This document shows, piece by piece, positions 28,417 to 39,700 of a stretch of DNA of 64,000 nt. Numbering within the stretch: the first letter of the stretch is position 1; each line of letters opens with the position of its first letter. The DNA is from Tillus elongatus. Lineage: Eukaryota > Arthropoda > Insecta > Coleoptera > Cleridae. The notes beneath the pieces were generated by a model. It worked only from the letters and a program-made list of their open reading frames with translations, searched no databases and had not been told where the DNA came from. Made by a program: the position numbers and the translations under genes. The DNA is taken from the NCBI GenBank assembly GCA_964006375.1, contig OZ023264.1:15944225-16008224 (forward strand), read 5' to 3'.

Positions 28417-29860
28417 TTAGTGAATTTTCTGAAAAAATTTTACCAATGAGGAGATCCCGACTTTTTAATTTTGAAAAAATCTCTTCAAATGAGCGCTAAT
28501 TAGGCCCCCTAGAACACATATACGAGGTCAGTTTTATTCCTAACGACTCACATCATACGTTTGCACAAAAAACGGCTAGTTTAAATTTCTTAGTAAATAG
28601 ATTGATCAAATTTCCGTTGACTAAAAATAGATTTAATACTGAATTAAAATACATAAAAAATGTGGCGAGATATAACGGTTACTCGGATGGTTTAATAGAC
28701 AAATTAGTTAACAAACACAGAACAAAGAAAATGATATCTGAATGTACGACATTTAAGAAAGATAAAATAGAGAAAAAATTTGTATGTTTACCTTATGCAC
28801 CACGAATCACAAAGGGTTTGAAAAGTATTTTTAAGAAAGCCGATTTACATTTGACGTTTTCGACGAAAAGTAATTTAAAAAATTTGTTGGGTTATACGAA
28901 AGACAAAGACAAAGTCACTGAAATGTTCGGCATTTATGAGATTAGTTGCAAAGATTGTGATCTTAAATACGTGGGCTAAACTAGGAGAAACATAGCCACC
29001 AGATTGGTACGGTGGACAAATCATGTGTGGCACAACATATATGGGATAATAATCACCACATGCTTGATTCATTAGAAAGTATTTTTATATTAAGGTCTAT
29101 TAAGAACAAAACTTCATTAAACCGTGTGGCACCTGTAATTTCAAGCCCTTTATTTTCTCTTTGCATTTGACCGCTTAAACACTCCTAATTTGTCTGGTAG
29201 AATAATAAATTATTGTCAATAACTCGGCCGGTTTATACATATACTGATCCCTATGTTTGTCTCGACTTAAAGACCTGTTCGATTTGTTGTATCTATGTAG
29301 TCAATATAAATACTTTCACGTAGAATTAAAATCAATATAAATATAGTTTAGTAGTATTTTAGTTGAATTATTTATCCTTTGTTAGAGTTAACATGGTGAG
29401 ACAGACACCTGGGTTTTATTTTTCTATTTAAAAAAGATGAGTTGAGTTGATGTTGTTTATCTCAGCAGATGTCTTTGTCGGCATGATCCAATATCCACAT
29501 AGTAAATTTCTAGATCGAAAGGAAACGTGCTGATTCCTTAAATAACTCCGGTCCTTTAAACCTATATTAGATAAGGGTCATAAATTTATCGACCAGAAGA
29601 TTAAAGCAGGCCTTCGACCTCGTAGTTTCACTGCACGATAGACAAACGATCGTTTTTGGACGACAACTTTACTTCGAACTAGTTCGTTTACCTTGACACG
29701 ATATAAATACACGGGAGCTAGTTTTTTATTTTAGAATTTTCCTCCTCTGAAGATGTTGACATTGTCAACGAAACGATCGTAATGTCTCTGAAATATGTGT
29801 TGTGGTGATTTGGGTGTTCTCCAAGTGTTATTTTCACATAGTCAGTTTCAATTTTTATAT

Positions 29861-29952
<92 letters not shown>

Positions 29953-29960
29953 AATAATAA
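28417..29960 (+). repeat. Helentron-like copy split by a Penelope-like insertion
   Basis: The left terminus at 28417-28526 (AGTGAATTTTCTG, GAGGAGATCCCGAC, GAGCGCTAATTAGGCC) is interrupted after GTCAGTTT. The sequence resumes at 29841 with GTCAGTTTCAATTTTTATATG and the (TA)n tract at about 29863-29946. The 8-bp GTCAGTTT on both sides is the target-site duplication. Confidence 0.75.
28535..29840 (+). pseudogene. Penelope-like element, 5'-truncated, within a Helentron-like copy
   Basis: The frame from about 28538 reads NDSHHTFAQKTASLNFLVNR, then IKFPLTKNRFNTELKYIK and GYSDGLIDKLVNKH. This is the linker after the Penelope reverse transcriptase; the element at 45.3-45.1 kb has the matching segment. 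It leads into the GIY-YIG nuclease as FGIYEISCKDCDLKYVG. The next codon is TAA where glutamine is expected, and readable sequence continues (TRRNIATRLV, then NNHHMLDSLESIFILRSIK), so this is a nonsense copy. The remaining 700 bp is 3' sequence with a hammerhead-like hairpin near 29757-29795 (CTGAAGA, T, GTTGAC/GTCAAC stem, GAAAC, GATCGT). The reverse transcriptase is missing. An 8-bp duplication bounds the insertion. Confidence 0.85.
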
Positions 29961-30240
29961 TATATTTATCACAGTTATACAATGCGTCATACAAATAAGC
30001 TTGGCTTGTGCTTGTATAAGACACAATTTTGATAAAGGATGCATTCTAAATAAAACTGTCAAAAATGATTAACCTTAACTGTCACTTTGCAAATTTTGCT
30101 CAGATCTTGCTCTAATTTTATTTTTTTCCAACACCAGCATGTCTCCAACCTTTCTTCATTCTAAACTCAACTTCAAACTACAGTCCATTCCTATTTACTT
30201 CCAAAATAAAACCTTTAAATGTTAAAATTCTTTCGACTAT
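29961..30240. other. Unassigned interval between repeat pieces
   Basis: This DNA replaces the expected body of the Helentron-like copy between its TA tract and the part resuming near 30241, so it may be another insertion. Nothing else recognised. Confidence 0.4.
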
Positions 30241-31190
30241 AATTTTGACATGTCGAAAATAACATAGTAAGCACAACCAAATTTGGTACGCCAGTTTATA
30301 TCATTATAGGTAAATAGCTATCAAAATTTAGCTCTGTAGGTTAAAAGACAAAAAAGTTATAGGCATTTACAGAAAAATAGATTTGGGTTTTCCTCAAAAC
30401 GTTAAAGTCGCGATTTAAAACGTCAAAATTGGTCATATTTAGGCAATAAACCTGAAACTAATATGACCCATGGAAAGAAAATGTTTCAAGAAGAATGTTT
30501 GACAAAGCCTGAAGTCTTAGTTTCAATCGTCATTGTCCTTCATTTTACTAAAATGTTCCCAGAAAATTCATTTCAAATAGACCCTTTCTCTGATGCTTTG
30601 ACAGTAGTCTTAGCTATAGAGTTTATCGTTTAATGGTATATCATTTTTGTCGAATTTTCGTAAAAAAATCATTAAAGCTCAATATATCCGTTATTATGCA
30701 AGATACGAAAAAAAATGTATACATTAAGTATAGGGTGTCTTGAGCTACATCTTAAAAAAATATTTCTACAATTACAGGCTGGCCTATAAGTCGTTGGTGA
30801 TTCAAATTTTCTTTTTTTTTAATCGATCACGCCTTATGTTATTGCATTTTTACATTTTCCATCGAAGTATAATACATCTTTGTAAGAAAAGAAATTCGGG
30901 ACGCGGCAAGTGCGTTATGGTAGCGAATTTTCATTAAATGCTTCAAATTTGAATAGCTCAATTTGCTATTAACCTATAAGGTTGACCAAGAACCCAGTTT
31001 TTTCGGGAACACTTTAAGTTTACTTTCGGAAATTTTTGTACATTTTAAAACAATAAAGTTATTTTAATGAAACATGGCACATTGTTTCTACTATATAGGT
31101 TATACTGGTAACCAAATTTGATGCCTGCTTTCATATTTGCTATTAAAAACATTTTTTATGAAAATTCACTACCATAACGCACTTGCTGCG
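30241..31190 (+). repeat. Helentron-like 3' part with right terminus
   Basis: Body blocks in the order of the full copies: CCAAATTTGGTACGC, GTTATAGGCATTTAC, TTTCCTCAAAACGTT, TCTGATGCTTTGACAG, TATCCGTTATTATGC. An inverted hairpin lies at 30900-30920 and the final right terminus (GAAAATTCACTACCATAACG) ends near 31190. Confidence 0.7.
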
Positions 31191-31424
31191 TCCAGACTTT
31201 TAATTATTTATAAATTTCCCATTTAAATTGAGCGTCACTATTGACCACTCCCCACTAAATGAGCTATTAATACTGAATTCTCGGCAAGTTGAGTTGAGTC
31301 GAGTTTGAGTGAGTGGGTGTAAACACTCAAACACTCGGGATGTCACGAACTTGTAGTTCATTCCTCACAGATTTTTGAATTGCAGTTGAAAGTTATTTAT
31401 AACTATTATACTTATTGGTCATGA

Positions 31425-34400
31425 TTGATATCTTACATATAAGAGAGGCTCCGGTGTTGCTATTTATGTAAGGGATCACATAAAATACAATTTGATCTCT
31501 ACAACGAGCAGTATAGAGCAGGTATGTGTATGCCTGAATATAAACGATAAAAGAATTTTTCTTGCGGCCTTGTATCGTAAACATCAATTGAATTACAAAA
31601 TCTTCATTGATGAACTTGAAAATTTAATTGGAAATGCGCTGCTGCTTACTGATGACATCATCATTTGCGGCGATACGAACATTGATTTACTAAAAGATGA
31701 TTCCATGAGCCGGGCGTATAATGTTTCGCTGAAGGAAATTGGTTTCAGACAAATGATAGAGGATCCAACGCGAAAGGGGGCATTACTGGATCACATTTTG
31801 GTATCAGACAGTGGTATTGTAGTGGCATCAGGTGTTGCGCTGACTGAGATATCGGATCATGATATGGTATATTGTATATTAGACGTGAGAAAGGCTGCTA
31901 GGAAGCCAGTTATCGTGACAAGTCGTGATTACAGGCATTTTAATAATGACTTATTTATGATGGATCCAATTTTCACTGATCTCGATGGCATTTACCACAC
32001 GAGTGATATTGATCAAAAAATTGCAATATTTACCAGCACTATTACTGGACTATTTGACAAGCATGCCCCTTATAAAGTTAAGAAAATCACGAGGACACCG
32101 CAGCCTTGGATAACGGATAATGTAAAAATGCTTATGTCGCTGAGGGATAATGCTAAAGTAAAATATCGTGGGTCCCTGGCTGTGGGGGACTGGAATTACT
32201 ACAAGGCTCTGAGAAATTTTACCAGCGCTACTATACTTAGAGAAAAAAAGGCATACTTTGAATATTCACTGAAAGGTAAAAATATGCGTGATTTATATAG
32301 GGAATTAAATAGACTGAATATTAAAGGTACAGGGACTAGGGTGGGCATTCCTGATAGCTTGAGTGACGTAGATAAGTTAAATGATTATTTTGTGAATAGT
32401 GTTCCTGTGGGTTCTATAAATGATAATTATAAGAGATATTATGCACATATGAAAAGTCCAGCTGATTTTCAATTTGTTCTGGCAGACACAGAAACCATAT
32501 CTAAATGTTTAGATAAAATCAAAAGTAATGCAAGTGGTATTGATAATATAAGTCTTCAAATGTTAAAAACATGTGCACCACGTATTACTCTATACATAAC
32601 TAATATAATTAATTCCTGTATTTTAGCTGGGTATTTTCCAGACATGTGGAAGTGTGCTAGAGTGACGCCTCTGTCGAAGGTTAATGAGCCCACAGAGTTC
32701 AAGGATTTGAGGTCAATTAGTCTGCTGCCAATATTATCAAAGATTTTTGAAAAGGTCCTTTGCCTGCAGCTGAGACAATACCTTGATGAAAATAAGATTT
32801 TGCCGGATGTGCAGTCTGGTTTCAGGCCAAATTTTAGCTGTACAACAGCCCTCTGCAAGGTCAATGATGACATTCTTCAAGCCTGCAATGATGGCAAGTT
32901 TACTGTATTGATTCTTTTGGATTATACAAGGGCATTTGACACCATAAGGCACGATGTTCTGGTAGACATATTGCGTTATATTGGTATTGGCAGCGAATCC
33001 GTTGGGCTTCTGTCTAGTTACCTCACTGGTAGGTCACAGCATGTAGAGTTGCGTGGCAATGTTTCCGCTGCAATTGGGGTGAGTAGAGGTGTACCCCAGG
33101 GTTCAATCCTTGGCCCGCTTTTGTTTACCCTTTATACGCATATTTTTCCAACATTTATAAAAAGCTGTACAATACATATGTATGCGGACGACACGCAGCT
33201 CTATTATTCATTTCCAAGGTCACGACTCGGTGAGGCACTCAGCAAGATAAATGATGATTTGAGGATTGTGAGTGAACTATCGTTGGATCACTCACTGCAT
33301 TTGAATGCAAAAAAGTCTGCAGCAATTGTTTTTGGTCATAAATCAGGTATTGATATTATAAAGCCGCATATAATGCTGAGTGTCAATGGGGAGCCGATAC
33401 CTCTGCTTGAAGAAGTTACGAATCTTGGCCTCACCATGGACGCTACTTTCAGATATCGGAGACACGTTTCCAAATGTTTACAGCGAGGATATGGTGGTTT
33501 AAAGCTACTGTACCCACATAGATCGTATCTTTCGCGTGGACTGAAAACTGTGCTATGTGATTCACTGGTCCTATCGCAGCTGGAGTATTGCTCGCAGGTG
33601 TACTATCCGTGTCTTGATGCCGAGTATATGAGTAGAATACAAAAGTTGCAAAACTCGTGCTTGCGGTTCATTTATGGGGTGCGTAAGTATGATCACATAT
33701 CGCGTGAGCTTAGGGACAGTGGCTGGTTGAACATGAATGACAGAATGACACTACGTAGAGCCTGCTTTTACCATTCTGTAATTCAGTCAGGGTTGCCTCG
33801 GTATTTGTGCAGAAGAATAAGATACCGCACGGATGTGCATAATGTGAACATACGAAAGAAGGATTTATTGTCCGTGCCTAAGCATAAATTGAATATTTAC
33901 AGGCGATCCTTTTCATACGATGTTTGTAGCGTGTACAATAATATACCAGAAGACATGAAAAAGTTATCGGTGCGATCCTTCAGGAAGGCAATGACTGGTT
34001 ATTTGCATGGTAGGCAGTGATGAATGAGCGTGTATGTTTTTTTGTGTGTGTAAAACGTAAAACAGGTGCCCTGCCTTTTTCTCTTTCTTTTTCTCTATCT
34101 TTTTCTTTTTGCTATCATTCTCATGTTCTTTCCCTTTTCCAGGATACTTTTCCGTCCCACAGCCGTGTTTATTATTTGCTCACTAGATGAGGTGCTGATG
34201 AGTGTTCATTGTTTTTGGCCTTGACTGATGTCTCCCATTGCGGTGTGCCAGTATATGTATATAGTATATAGTGGATAGTGTGTATGCTGGGGTTAAGTGG
34301 TAGAGCAGAGCACACGCTTATGTGTTGCACTGAACTTCGCCCCTGTACTACATTGTAGGTTATATTCTTGTTGTGAATTTTGTATAGTTTAGTTTGGTTG

Positions 34401-34441
34401 TAGTACAAATAAAGACATTATTATTATTATTATTATTATTA
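31425..34441 (+). mobile_element. CR1/L2-type non-LTR retrotransposon, 5'-truncated, with (ATT)n tail
   Basis: The element starts inside its endonuclease domain and runs to a 3' untranslated region of about 400 bp (34021-34420). That region contains a pyrimidine-rich run (CTTTCTTTTTCTC), then AATAAAGACATTATTATT and an (ATT)n tail at about 34420-34441. Microsatellite-like 3' tails are usual for CR1/L2-type elements. The first part of the endonuclease is missing, as in target-primed reverse transcription that stopped early. I could not identify a target-site duplication by eye. Confidence 0.8.
31432..34020 (+). CDS. Endonuclease (partial) and reverse transcriptase polyprotein
   Basis: This is the longest reading frame in the window, open from about 31432 to the stop at 34018-34020. 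It enters in mid-domain at YKRGSGVAIYVRDHIKYN, so no genuine start is present. Endonuclease motifs follow: IICGDTNIDLL near residue 80, LLDHILVS and ISDHDMVY with the catalytic Asp-His. The reverse transcriptase comes next. LLPILSKIFEKVLCLQLRQ and QSGFRPNFSCTTAL lead to LLDYTRAFDTIRHDVL with the first palm aspartate. GVPQGSILGPLLFTLY and MYADDTQLYY hold the catalytic pair. The thumb has LSQLEYCSQVYYP and the C terminus ends SFRKAMTGYLHGRQ. There is no stop or frameshift over about 2.6 kb, unlike every other retroelement here, so it is probably a young copy. The missing endonuclease start makes it non-autonomous. Confidence 0.85.
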   Translation, partial: LTYKRGSGVAIYVRDHIKYNLISTTSSIEQVCVCLNINDKRIFLAALYRKHQLNYKIFIDELENLIGNALLLTDDIIICGDTNIDLLKDDSMSRAYNVSLKEIGFRQMIEDPTRKGALLDHILVSDSGIVVASGVALTEISDHDMVYCILDVRKAARKPVIVTSRDYRHFNNDLFMMDPIFTDLDGIYHTSDIDQKIAIFTSTITGLFDKHAPYKVKKITRTPQPWITDNVKMLMSLRDNAKVKYRGSLAVGDWNYYKALRNFTSATILREKKAYFEYSLKGKNMRDLYRELNRLNIKGTGTRVGIPDSLSDVDKLNDYFVNSVPVGSINDNYKRYYAHMKSPADFQFVLADTETISKCLDKIKSNASGIDNISLQMLKTCAPRITLYITNIINSCILAGYFPDMWKCARVTPLSKVNEPTEFKDLRSISLLPILSKIFEKVLCLQLRQYLDENKILPDVQSGFRPNFSCTTALCKVNDDILQACNDGKFTVLILLDYTRAFDTIRHDVLVDILRYIGIGSESVGLLSSYLTGRSQHVELRGNVSAAIGVSRGVPQGSILGPLLFTLYTHIFPTFIKSCTIHMYADDTQLYYSFPRSRLGEALSKINDDLRIVSELSLDHSLHLNAKKSAAIVFGHKSGIDIIKPHIMLSVNGEPIPLLEEVTNLGLTMDATFRYRRHVSKCLQRGYGGLKLLYPHRSYLSRGLKTVLCDSLVLSQLEYCSQVYYPCLDAEYMSRIQKLQNSCLRFIYGVRKYDHISRELRDSGWLNMNDRMTLRRACFYHSVIQSGLPRYLCRRIRYRTDVHNVNIRKKDLLSVPKHKLNIYRRSFSYDVCSVYNNIPEDMKKLSVRSFRKAMTGYLHGRQ

Positions 34442-34469
34442 TATACACACCTATATATACACTATATAT

Positions 34470-34565
<96 letters not shown>

Positions 34566-34974
34566 TAATACATTTTTTTTTGTGGGATAGACTGGGACAG
34601 ATTATCGCCTAGTGACCCACCAAGGCTCATCAACACACTGACAGGTCACGGATTGAGAAGGTTTAGGACAAACAGACGGAAAGCTTATGCTATATTTACA
34701 TGTGTTTTACTTAACAGCGTACTTAAATATATACAATCATTTATAATACTATACTTATATTTTTAAAATAAAAAAATACTTTTTTATTCTTAAAACTAAG
34801 TACATAATCTCGGCAAGTATTGTTCAGCGAAAACGACGCACAAGCGGATTCGGTCGTACAACAGACAGAATAAATATTTTCGTGGGAAAATACATAACCA
34901 TATTCAAATTTGCGCAGCAAATTTTTGTGCTTAGTTTCAAAGTACAATATACCACGTAAATATTATTATTATTA
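34442..34974. repeat. CA/TA microsatellite and unassigned sequence
   Basis: After the ATT tail come alternating CA and TA runs and a (TA)n tract at about 34480-34561. The rest, to 34974, holds nothing recognised. Confidence 0.7.
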
Positions 34975-37205
34975 TTTTGTTGGATACAGGAGGGAGAAAT
35001 GCCTCATGCAGACCTCATTCACGACACCGTAGTGCCGTGGGATATCGAGGTACTGTGATACTCTTACTTACTAAAACTCCCTCCCTAGGAGTACCGGACC
35101 TTAGTCCATATCTCTGTCGGAAAGATTTCACACAATGACATTTGGATTTGAATGTTTCCATTCTGTTTTTGCCACGGGGGCGTTAGCGGGTAAGTATAAG
35201 CTTTGGACGCTTATGCTTGTGTGGAAGTTGCTCATCGTAGGCGGTGGCACTACGGAGAAGAGCATTTGGGTGAGAAGCGGTTTTTGCGAACTGAGTTGTG
35301 GATAGTTGAGTTATAAACTCAAGTATCGAAGGAATTTCCAGATCAGAGTGAATCTGACTGTTTCTGACAAACCTTGGCGCTCTGGTAACCATTCTCAGAA
35401 TTTTGTTCTGGATGATTTGAAGGGTCTTGATGTGTGTTGCGGCCGCGGTGGCCCATGGAGGGGATGCATATGTTATGGCTGGCCGGATGATGACTTTGTA
35501 CATGAGCAACTTATTGTTCATGGACAATTTGGAATTTCTATTTAGAAGTGGGAACAGCTTCGAGATGAACATCGAGAGTTTTCGTTGGGCGTATTGGATA
35601 TGGGGGCGCCATGTTAAGTGTTTGTCGGGGAAAACCACGAGGTATTTGGCGGAATCTTGCCAGGGAATTAGACGGTTGTCAAATGATACGTGTTCGTGAG
35701 GTGTCTCCTCTTGGAAAATAGGACTGCTGAACATTTATCGGGGTTTGTGGCTAGACAGGATTTCCTATACCAGCTTTGCAGCTCGACTACAGCGGTCTGA
35801 AGTCTGAAGTCGTTCGGTTATTATCATCGGCTGAGTGAAGCTACTGAGGATGGTCGTCTGCGTACAGTGCGTATGTCACGTTTAGGGGCGCCGTCGGAAT
35901 GTTTGCGACAAATATCTTGTACAGCAGAGGGGAGATAGCAGAACCCTGCCGGAGACCAGCCGCGGCTGAGTACCTTCTAGATCTGGCTCCCAGGTGTTTG
36001 ACCTGGAACTCCTTCTGTTGCAGGTATGACCTGATTAGCAAAATCAGAGGGAGAGTATAATTAAATGATAGAAGATTATTTAGGAGGCCCGCATGCCAAA
36101 CCCTATCGAAGTCAAGAAATATTGCACCAGTGTTGACTTGTTTTTATTAAATCCTTCGGTGATGTTTTCCACCACAAGAAGGACTTGGTCTGTGGTGAAG
36201 CTGGTGGTGTGTGAAATCGAATTTCTCATCTGGGAGGATGTGATTTTCAGAGGTGAATGAAGCTAGCCTTTTCTGAATCAGTTTTTCGGCGATTTTGCCG
36301 ATGACTGGTAGAAGGCTAATAGGCCTGTATTTCTGAGGGAACAACGGATCTTTGCTGGGTTTCGGGATGTTGATAATATCGGCAAGTTTCCACATGGAAG
36401 GAAAATTTTGAAATCGCAGCATGGCATTCATAATCGTAACTAGGAATACCACGGCTTTGCGGGGGAGGTTTTTCAGGGCTACGTTGGAGATTCCATCGTA
36501 TCCCGGTGCTTTCCCATTTTTTAATGATTTGATTATTTGGGAAACTTCTTAGAAAGTTGCGGGTTCGATAGTTGTGTCCGGGGTGGCGCGAAGCGCACTC
36601 CTGACATATCGGTGCGTTCTTGCTACGTGCGACAGATCAACGTTGTTATAATTTGGGCTGAATTGCAACACCAGATGATCTGCGAATGCACTTGATTTCT
36701 CCGCATCCGTGTATACGACACCGTTACGGCCCTAAAGTGGGGATATCGGAAGTTTTTGGGAGCGAAGGGCTTTTCCCATTTGCTAGATGGAATTTCTTGG
36801 ACAGACAGGGTTTGTAGGCGTTCCTCCCAACGGTTGTTGCGGAGTTCATGTAGGGCGGATCGTACTTGTTGTGTGAGTCTGTTTGCGTCTCGTTTGTCGG
36901 TGGGGTTTCCAGTGCGTTGAGCTAGTCTACGCACGCGGTTCTTCGAGTATCATTTCTCTGACACTGGACGGAAATGGCGGCAGATTGCTTGGGGCGGGGT
37001 ACGTCCTTGATGCATGTTCCATAGAACATTGAATTTTGCACTGTAGGTTATCCACTGCACCCTCGAGTTCGGGGATGCTCCGGATAACCGGAATATTCCC
37101 AAGGGTGTTTTTAAGATGATCTGTGCAAACTGGCCACGGTACCTTTTTTCTTGTGAGGTCTGGTTCGTCATTGACATCTCCGAGCTGCAATATGACGTAG
37201 ATATT
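34975..37205 (-). pseudogene. Jockey-type non-LTR retrotransposon, degraded, 5'-truncated
   Basis: Minus-strand order from 37205 starts with the linker between endonuclease and reverse transcriptase (GNIPVIRSIPELEGAVDNLQ; RRLAQRTGNPTDKRDANRL; SALHELRNNRWEERLQTL). Then come the fingers (PSMWKLADIINIPKPSKDP, YRPISLLPVIGKIAEKLI) and a damaged palm. The PQG box has become RQGSAISPLLYKIFVANIP, and YALYADD is intact near 35865. The thumb and C terminus (MYKVIIRPAITYASPPWAT, NKILRMVTRAPRFVRN) stop near 35183. Several frameshifts separate the pieces. The 200-bp 3' region ends near 34978 at GGATACAGGAGGGAG. The copy at 51.3-52.5 kb is a close relative; its 3' region pairs with this one base by base over most of its length. 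Confidence 0.85.
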
Positions 37206-38367
37206 AATTGATGTGGATCCGCCTTTTAAATTCAGCGGAGACGCCCGGAGAACGCAGCCAAGAATTCGTGAACGCTCCTCGTAGAAACATAATTTATAAT
37301 CCAGACTTTATTTCTTGGCAGTACTTAAAGAAATTAAATATCAAATGGATAACACAAATGAATTCCATTGCAATTAACATGTGGAACAAGCTTGATTTTA
37401 TTTAAAGAGTCGTTTAGTTTGATTTACACATAATTTTCGTTCTGATAAATGGATAAAAGATTATAATTTGTCTTAAAATTAGCTGCGCTGCCAAAGTTGT
37501 TGCAGTAAATATTTTTTAGTTTGTTTTATTTATGTTACTGTGACATTCCAAATTGGTTATTATACAGTAGAAATCTGTCCAATTTATTCTTAAAATATAA
37601 TGATTGATTAACAATGTGTAGAGAGAAAATTGATGTAATTAATTATAACAGATCGTAGATATTTAAAATAGTAGCTTTGTCGTCAGAATGCTGACGTAAA
37701 GGTAACTCTTGTTTATTATAGCGTTTAAAATAAAAATTTTCTTATATAGAATATAATTAGAAACTATACTTCAAGGGCGTAGATAAGGGAGGGGTAATGG
37801 GGTAATAATCCCCCCCCCCTTAGCCGAGGGAGAAAAAATTACTATGTTGTCGGAATTTTGTTCTTAAAAAATGAGAAAATTTCGTTTTAAGTAAAAGTCC
37901 TGAAAATGTTTTGTCGATATGCTTCTTGAACCTGAATTTTAGCACATTTTTAAGCATTTCAAGGAAATATGTTAAGAAATTAGTTCGTGATCTTTTAGAT
38001 GTCCTAGAAGAAATAAGAATGAGCGCAGACGGATGCTTCGCGAGACTGTATGAAGGAATTGACCAACTGCGCAATGAGTTAAATATTTCCATAAGGTTCC
38101 TCGTATAAACACTAAGTCTACCTTTTTTGTTAAAAATACACAATAGAATAATATTGTCTATTCAACTTTTTTCTGGCGACGTTAACAAAAGACAGTGATA
38201 ATTTTTAATATTTGAAGGACACCGTAAGTAGCGCCCTCTATTCGCTAAAGTAAAATTGGGAATGAATTAATTTTTATCACCAATGAAGAAGTCATCTGTG
38301 CCAATTTGCAAAATCATACGTCAAATATTTTTTATATACCAAGGAATTAATAACAAAATCGAGTTCT
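37206..38367. other. No firm gene; one weak exon candidate
   Basis: At about 37952-38099 (plus) a frame reads KYVKKLVRDLLDVLEEIRMS and CFARLYEGIDQLRNELNISI, an amphipathic helix-like stretch. It follows TTTCAAG (possible acceptor) and ends before AAGGTTCC (weak donor). It matches no family I recognise and could be chance. The rest shows only AT-rich sequence and a C run near 37801. Confidence 0.25.
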
Positions 38368-38375
38368 ATGCCCAT

Positions 38376-39054
38376 CAGTGGCGTCTCTTGACCAAAAAGT
38401 TCGGGTGTGCGCTAACGAGTTGCTGTTAGTGGTGACGGCGAGGAATACAACTTTTTTTGCATACAGAATGTCAATTTTAAATTACCCTGAAAAATTTTCT
38501 TTAGCAAACATAGATGTGAAAATGTATTTTGTCAATTAAACATAACAAAACGACAAACGACAGTGATTCTAGAATACTGTGGTCTCTGCAAGCGCAGTCG
38601 TAATGCTCGTAAATAATGTGTCGCAGCGTTGGTTAGACCAGCGTTCCTTTTATTTGTCTTGAGCGATATTTTTACAGCTCACTGCAGTGATAAAATCAAT
38701 GGTATTTTCCTCACTATTTTAAACACGTGGGTGGGGGACTGCATTGTATACCAATACAGCTCCATCGACTGAAGTTGTTCGGAAATATTATCGCACACCT
38801 AACCCGAATTCATTCCCCGTTGCTATTGACCTACTCATATTCTCTGAATATGTTAGAAGACGCGGTACCTACTTCATTCCAAGTCACTATTGACCGATTA
38901 TTCATGAAATCAAATAAGTAAATTAAATCGATTTTCACAAAATATTTAGTATATTAAGACTAAGGGAAAAACAAATAAAACATATTTAACTCTGATTTGA
39001 TTATATTTTCGGGTGTGCGGCGCACACCTAGCTCATTAGGAGAAATCGCCACTG
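38376..39054. mobile_element. Non-autonomous hAT-type element with perfect 8-bp duplication
   Basis: The 679-bp element begins CAGTGGCGTCTC and ends with CGCCACTG; further in, both ends share the GGTGTGCG block. It is flanked by ATGCCCAT at 38368-38375 and 39055-39062, an exact 8-bp target duplication. CAGTGGCG termini with 8-bp duplications are the hAT superfamily signature. There is no transposase frame, so it depends on a helper. Confidence 0.8.
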
Positions 39055-39062
39055 ATGCCCAT

Positions 39063-39470
39063 AAATTGATGTTAATCATAATTGTTAACTAGGAATAATG
39101 CTTCTACCTAGTTGGCTATTCTGCATTACTGACATTATGTTATGTCAACTATCTCACCTAGCGTTACGCGAAACGTCGATAAAAGGAGGCTTTTCGCAAA
39201 TCACAGGTCAGTTCTACGTTCGTTCTCATCTTCTTCGCTTCTTGGCACTCCGAGTTCCCAATCTTCCACTTAAACACCGCTCGTGTGTTTAACCCAGCAG
39301 TTCTACGATCGTTCTCATCTTCTAAGCTTCTTGGGACCCCGAGTTCCTAATCTTCTACTTAAACCCCGCTCGTGTGATTAGGCCAGTTCAGTTCAAGTTC
39401 CAATCTTGCTACTGAAATTCTGTTCGTACAGTGATACAGTGAAATGTCAGTGTTTTCTTCAGCAACCGAT
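39063..39470. repeat. ~97-bp tandem duplication
   Basis: The block starting CAGTTCTACGTTCGTTCTC at about 39199 recurs at about 39297 as CAGTTCTACGATCGTTCTC. Both continue with TCTTGG-type and CCGAGTTCC stretches and end with CGCTCGTGTG. The unit is pyrimidine-rich and more GC-rich than its surroundings and is followed by single-copy sequence. It may be an LTR or promoter fragment; its origin is unknown. Confidence 0.5.
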
Positions 39471-39479
39471 TTCAATTTT

Positions 39480-39700
39480 TACTGGACGCAGCAAGTGCGT
39501 TATGGTAGCGAATTTCCACTAAAGTTTCAAAATTTCAGTGGCTCAATTTGCTATTAACCTAACGTTCGTTGGCCAGGAACCAGTCTTTTCGGGAACGTTT
39601 TAAGTTTATTTTCGGAAAATTTTTCTACATTTTAAAACAATACAGTAATTTTGATGAAATATGGTACATTGTTTTTACTATACAGAGTGAGGCGCCAAGA
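39480..39700 (-). repeat. Helentron-like right-end fragment
   Basis: CTGGACGCAGCAAGTGCG at 39482-39499 is followed by GAATTTCCACTAAAG and the interior module (CTCAATTTGCTATTAACC, TTTTCGGGAACG). The copy breaks off near 39690. Confidence 0.65.

Noticed and set aside
39118..39470. An LTR retrotransposon suggested by the duplicated promoter-like block
   Set aside because: No gag, protease, integrase or primer-binding site is visible anywhere nearby.
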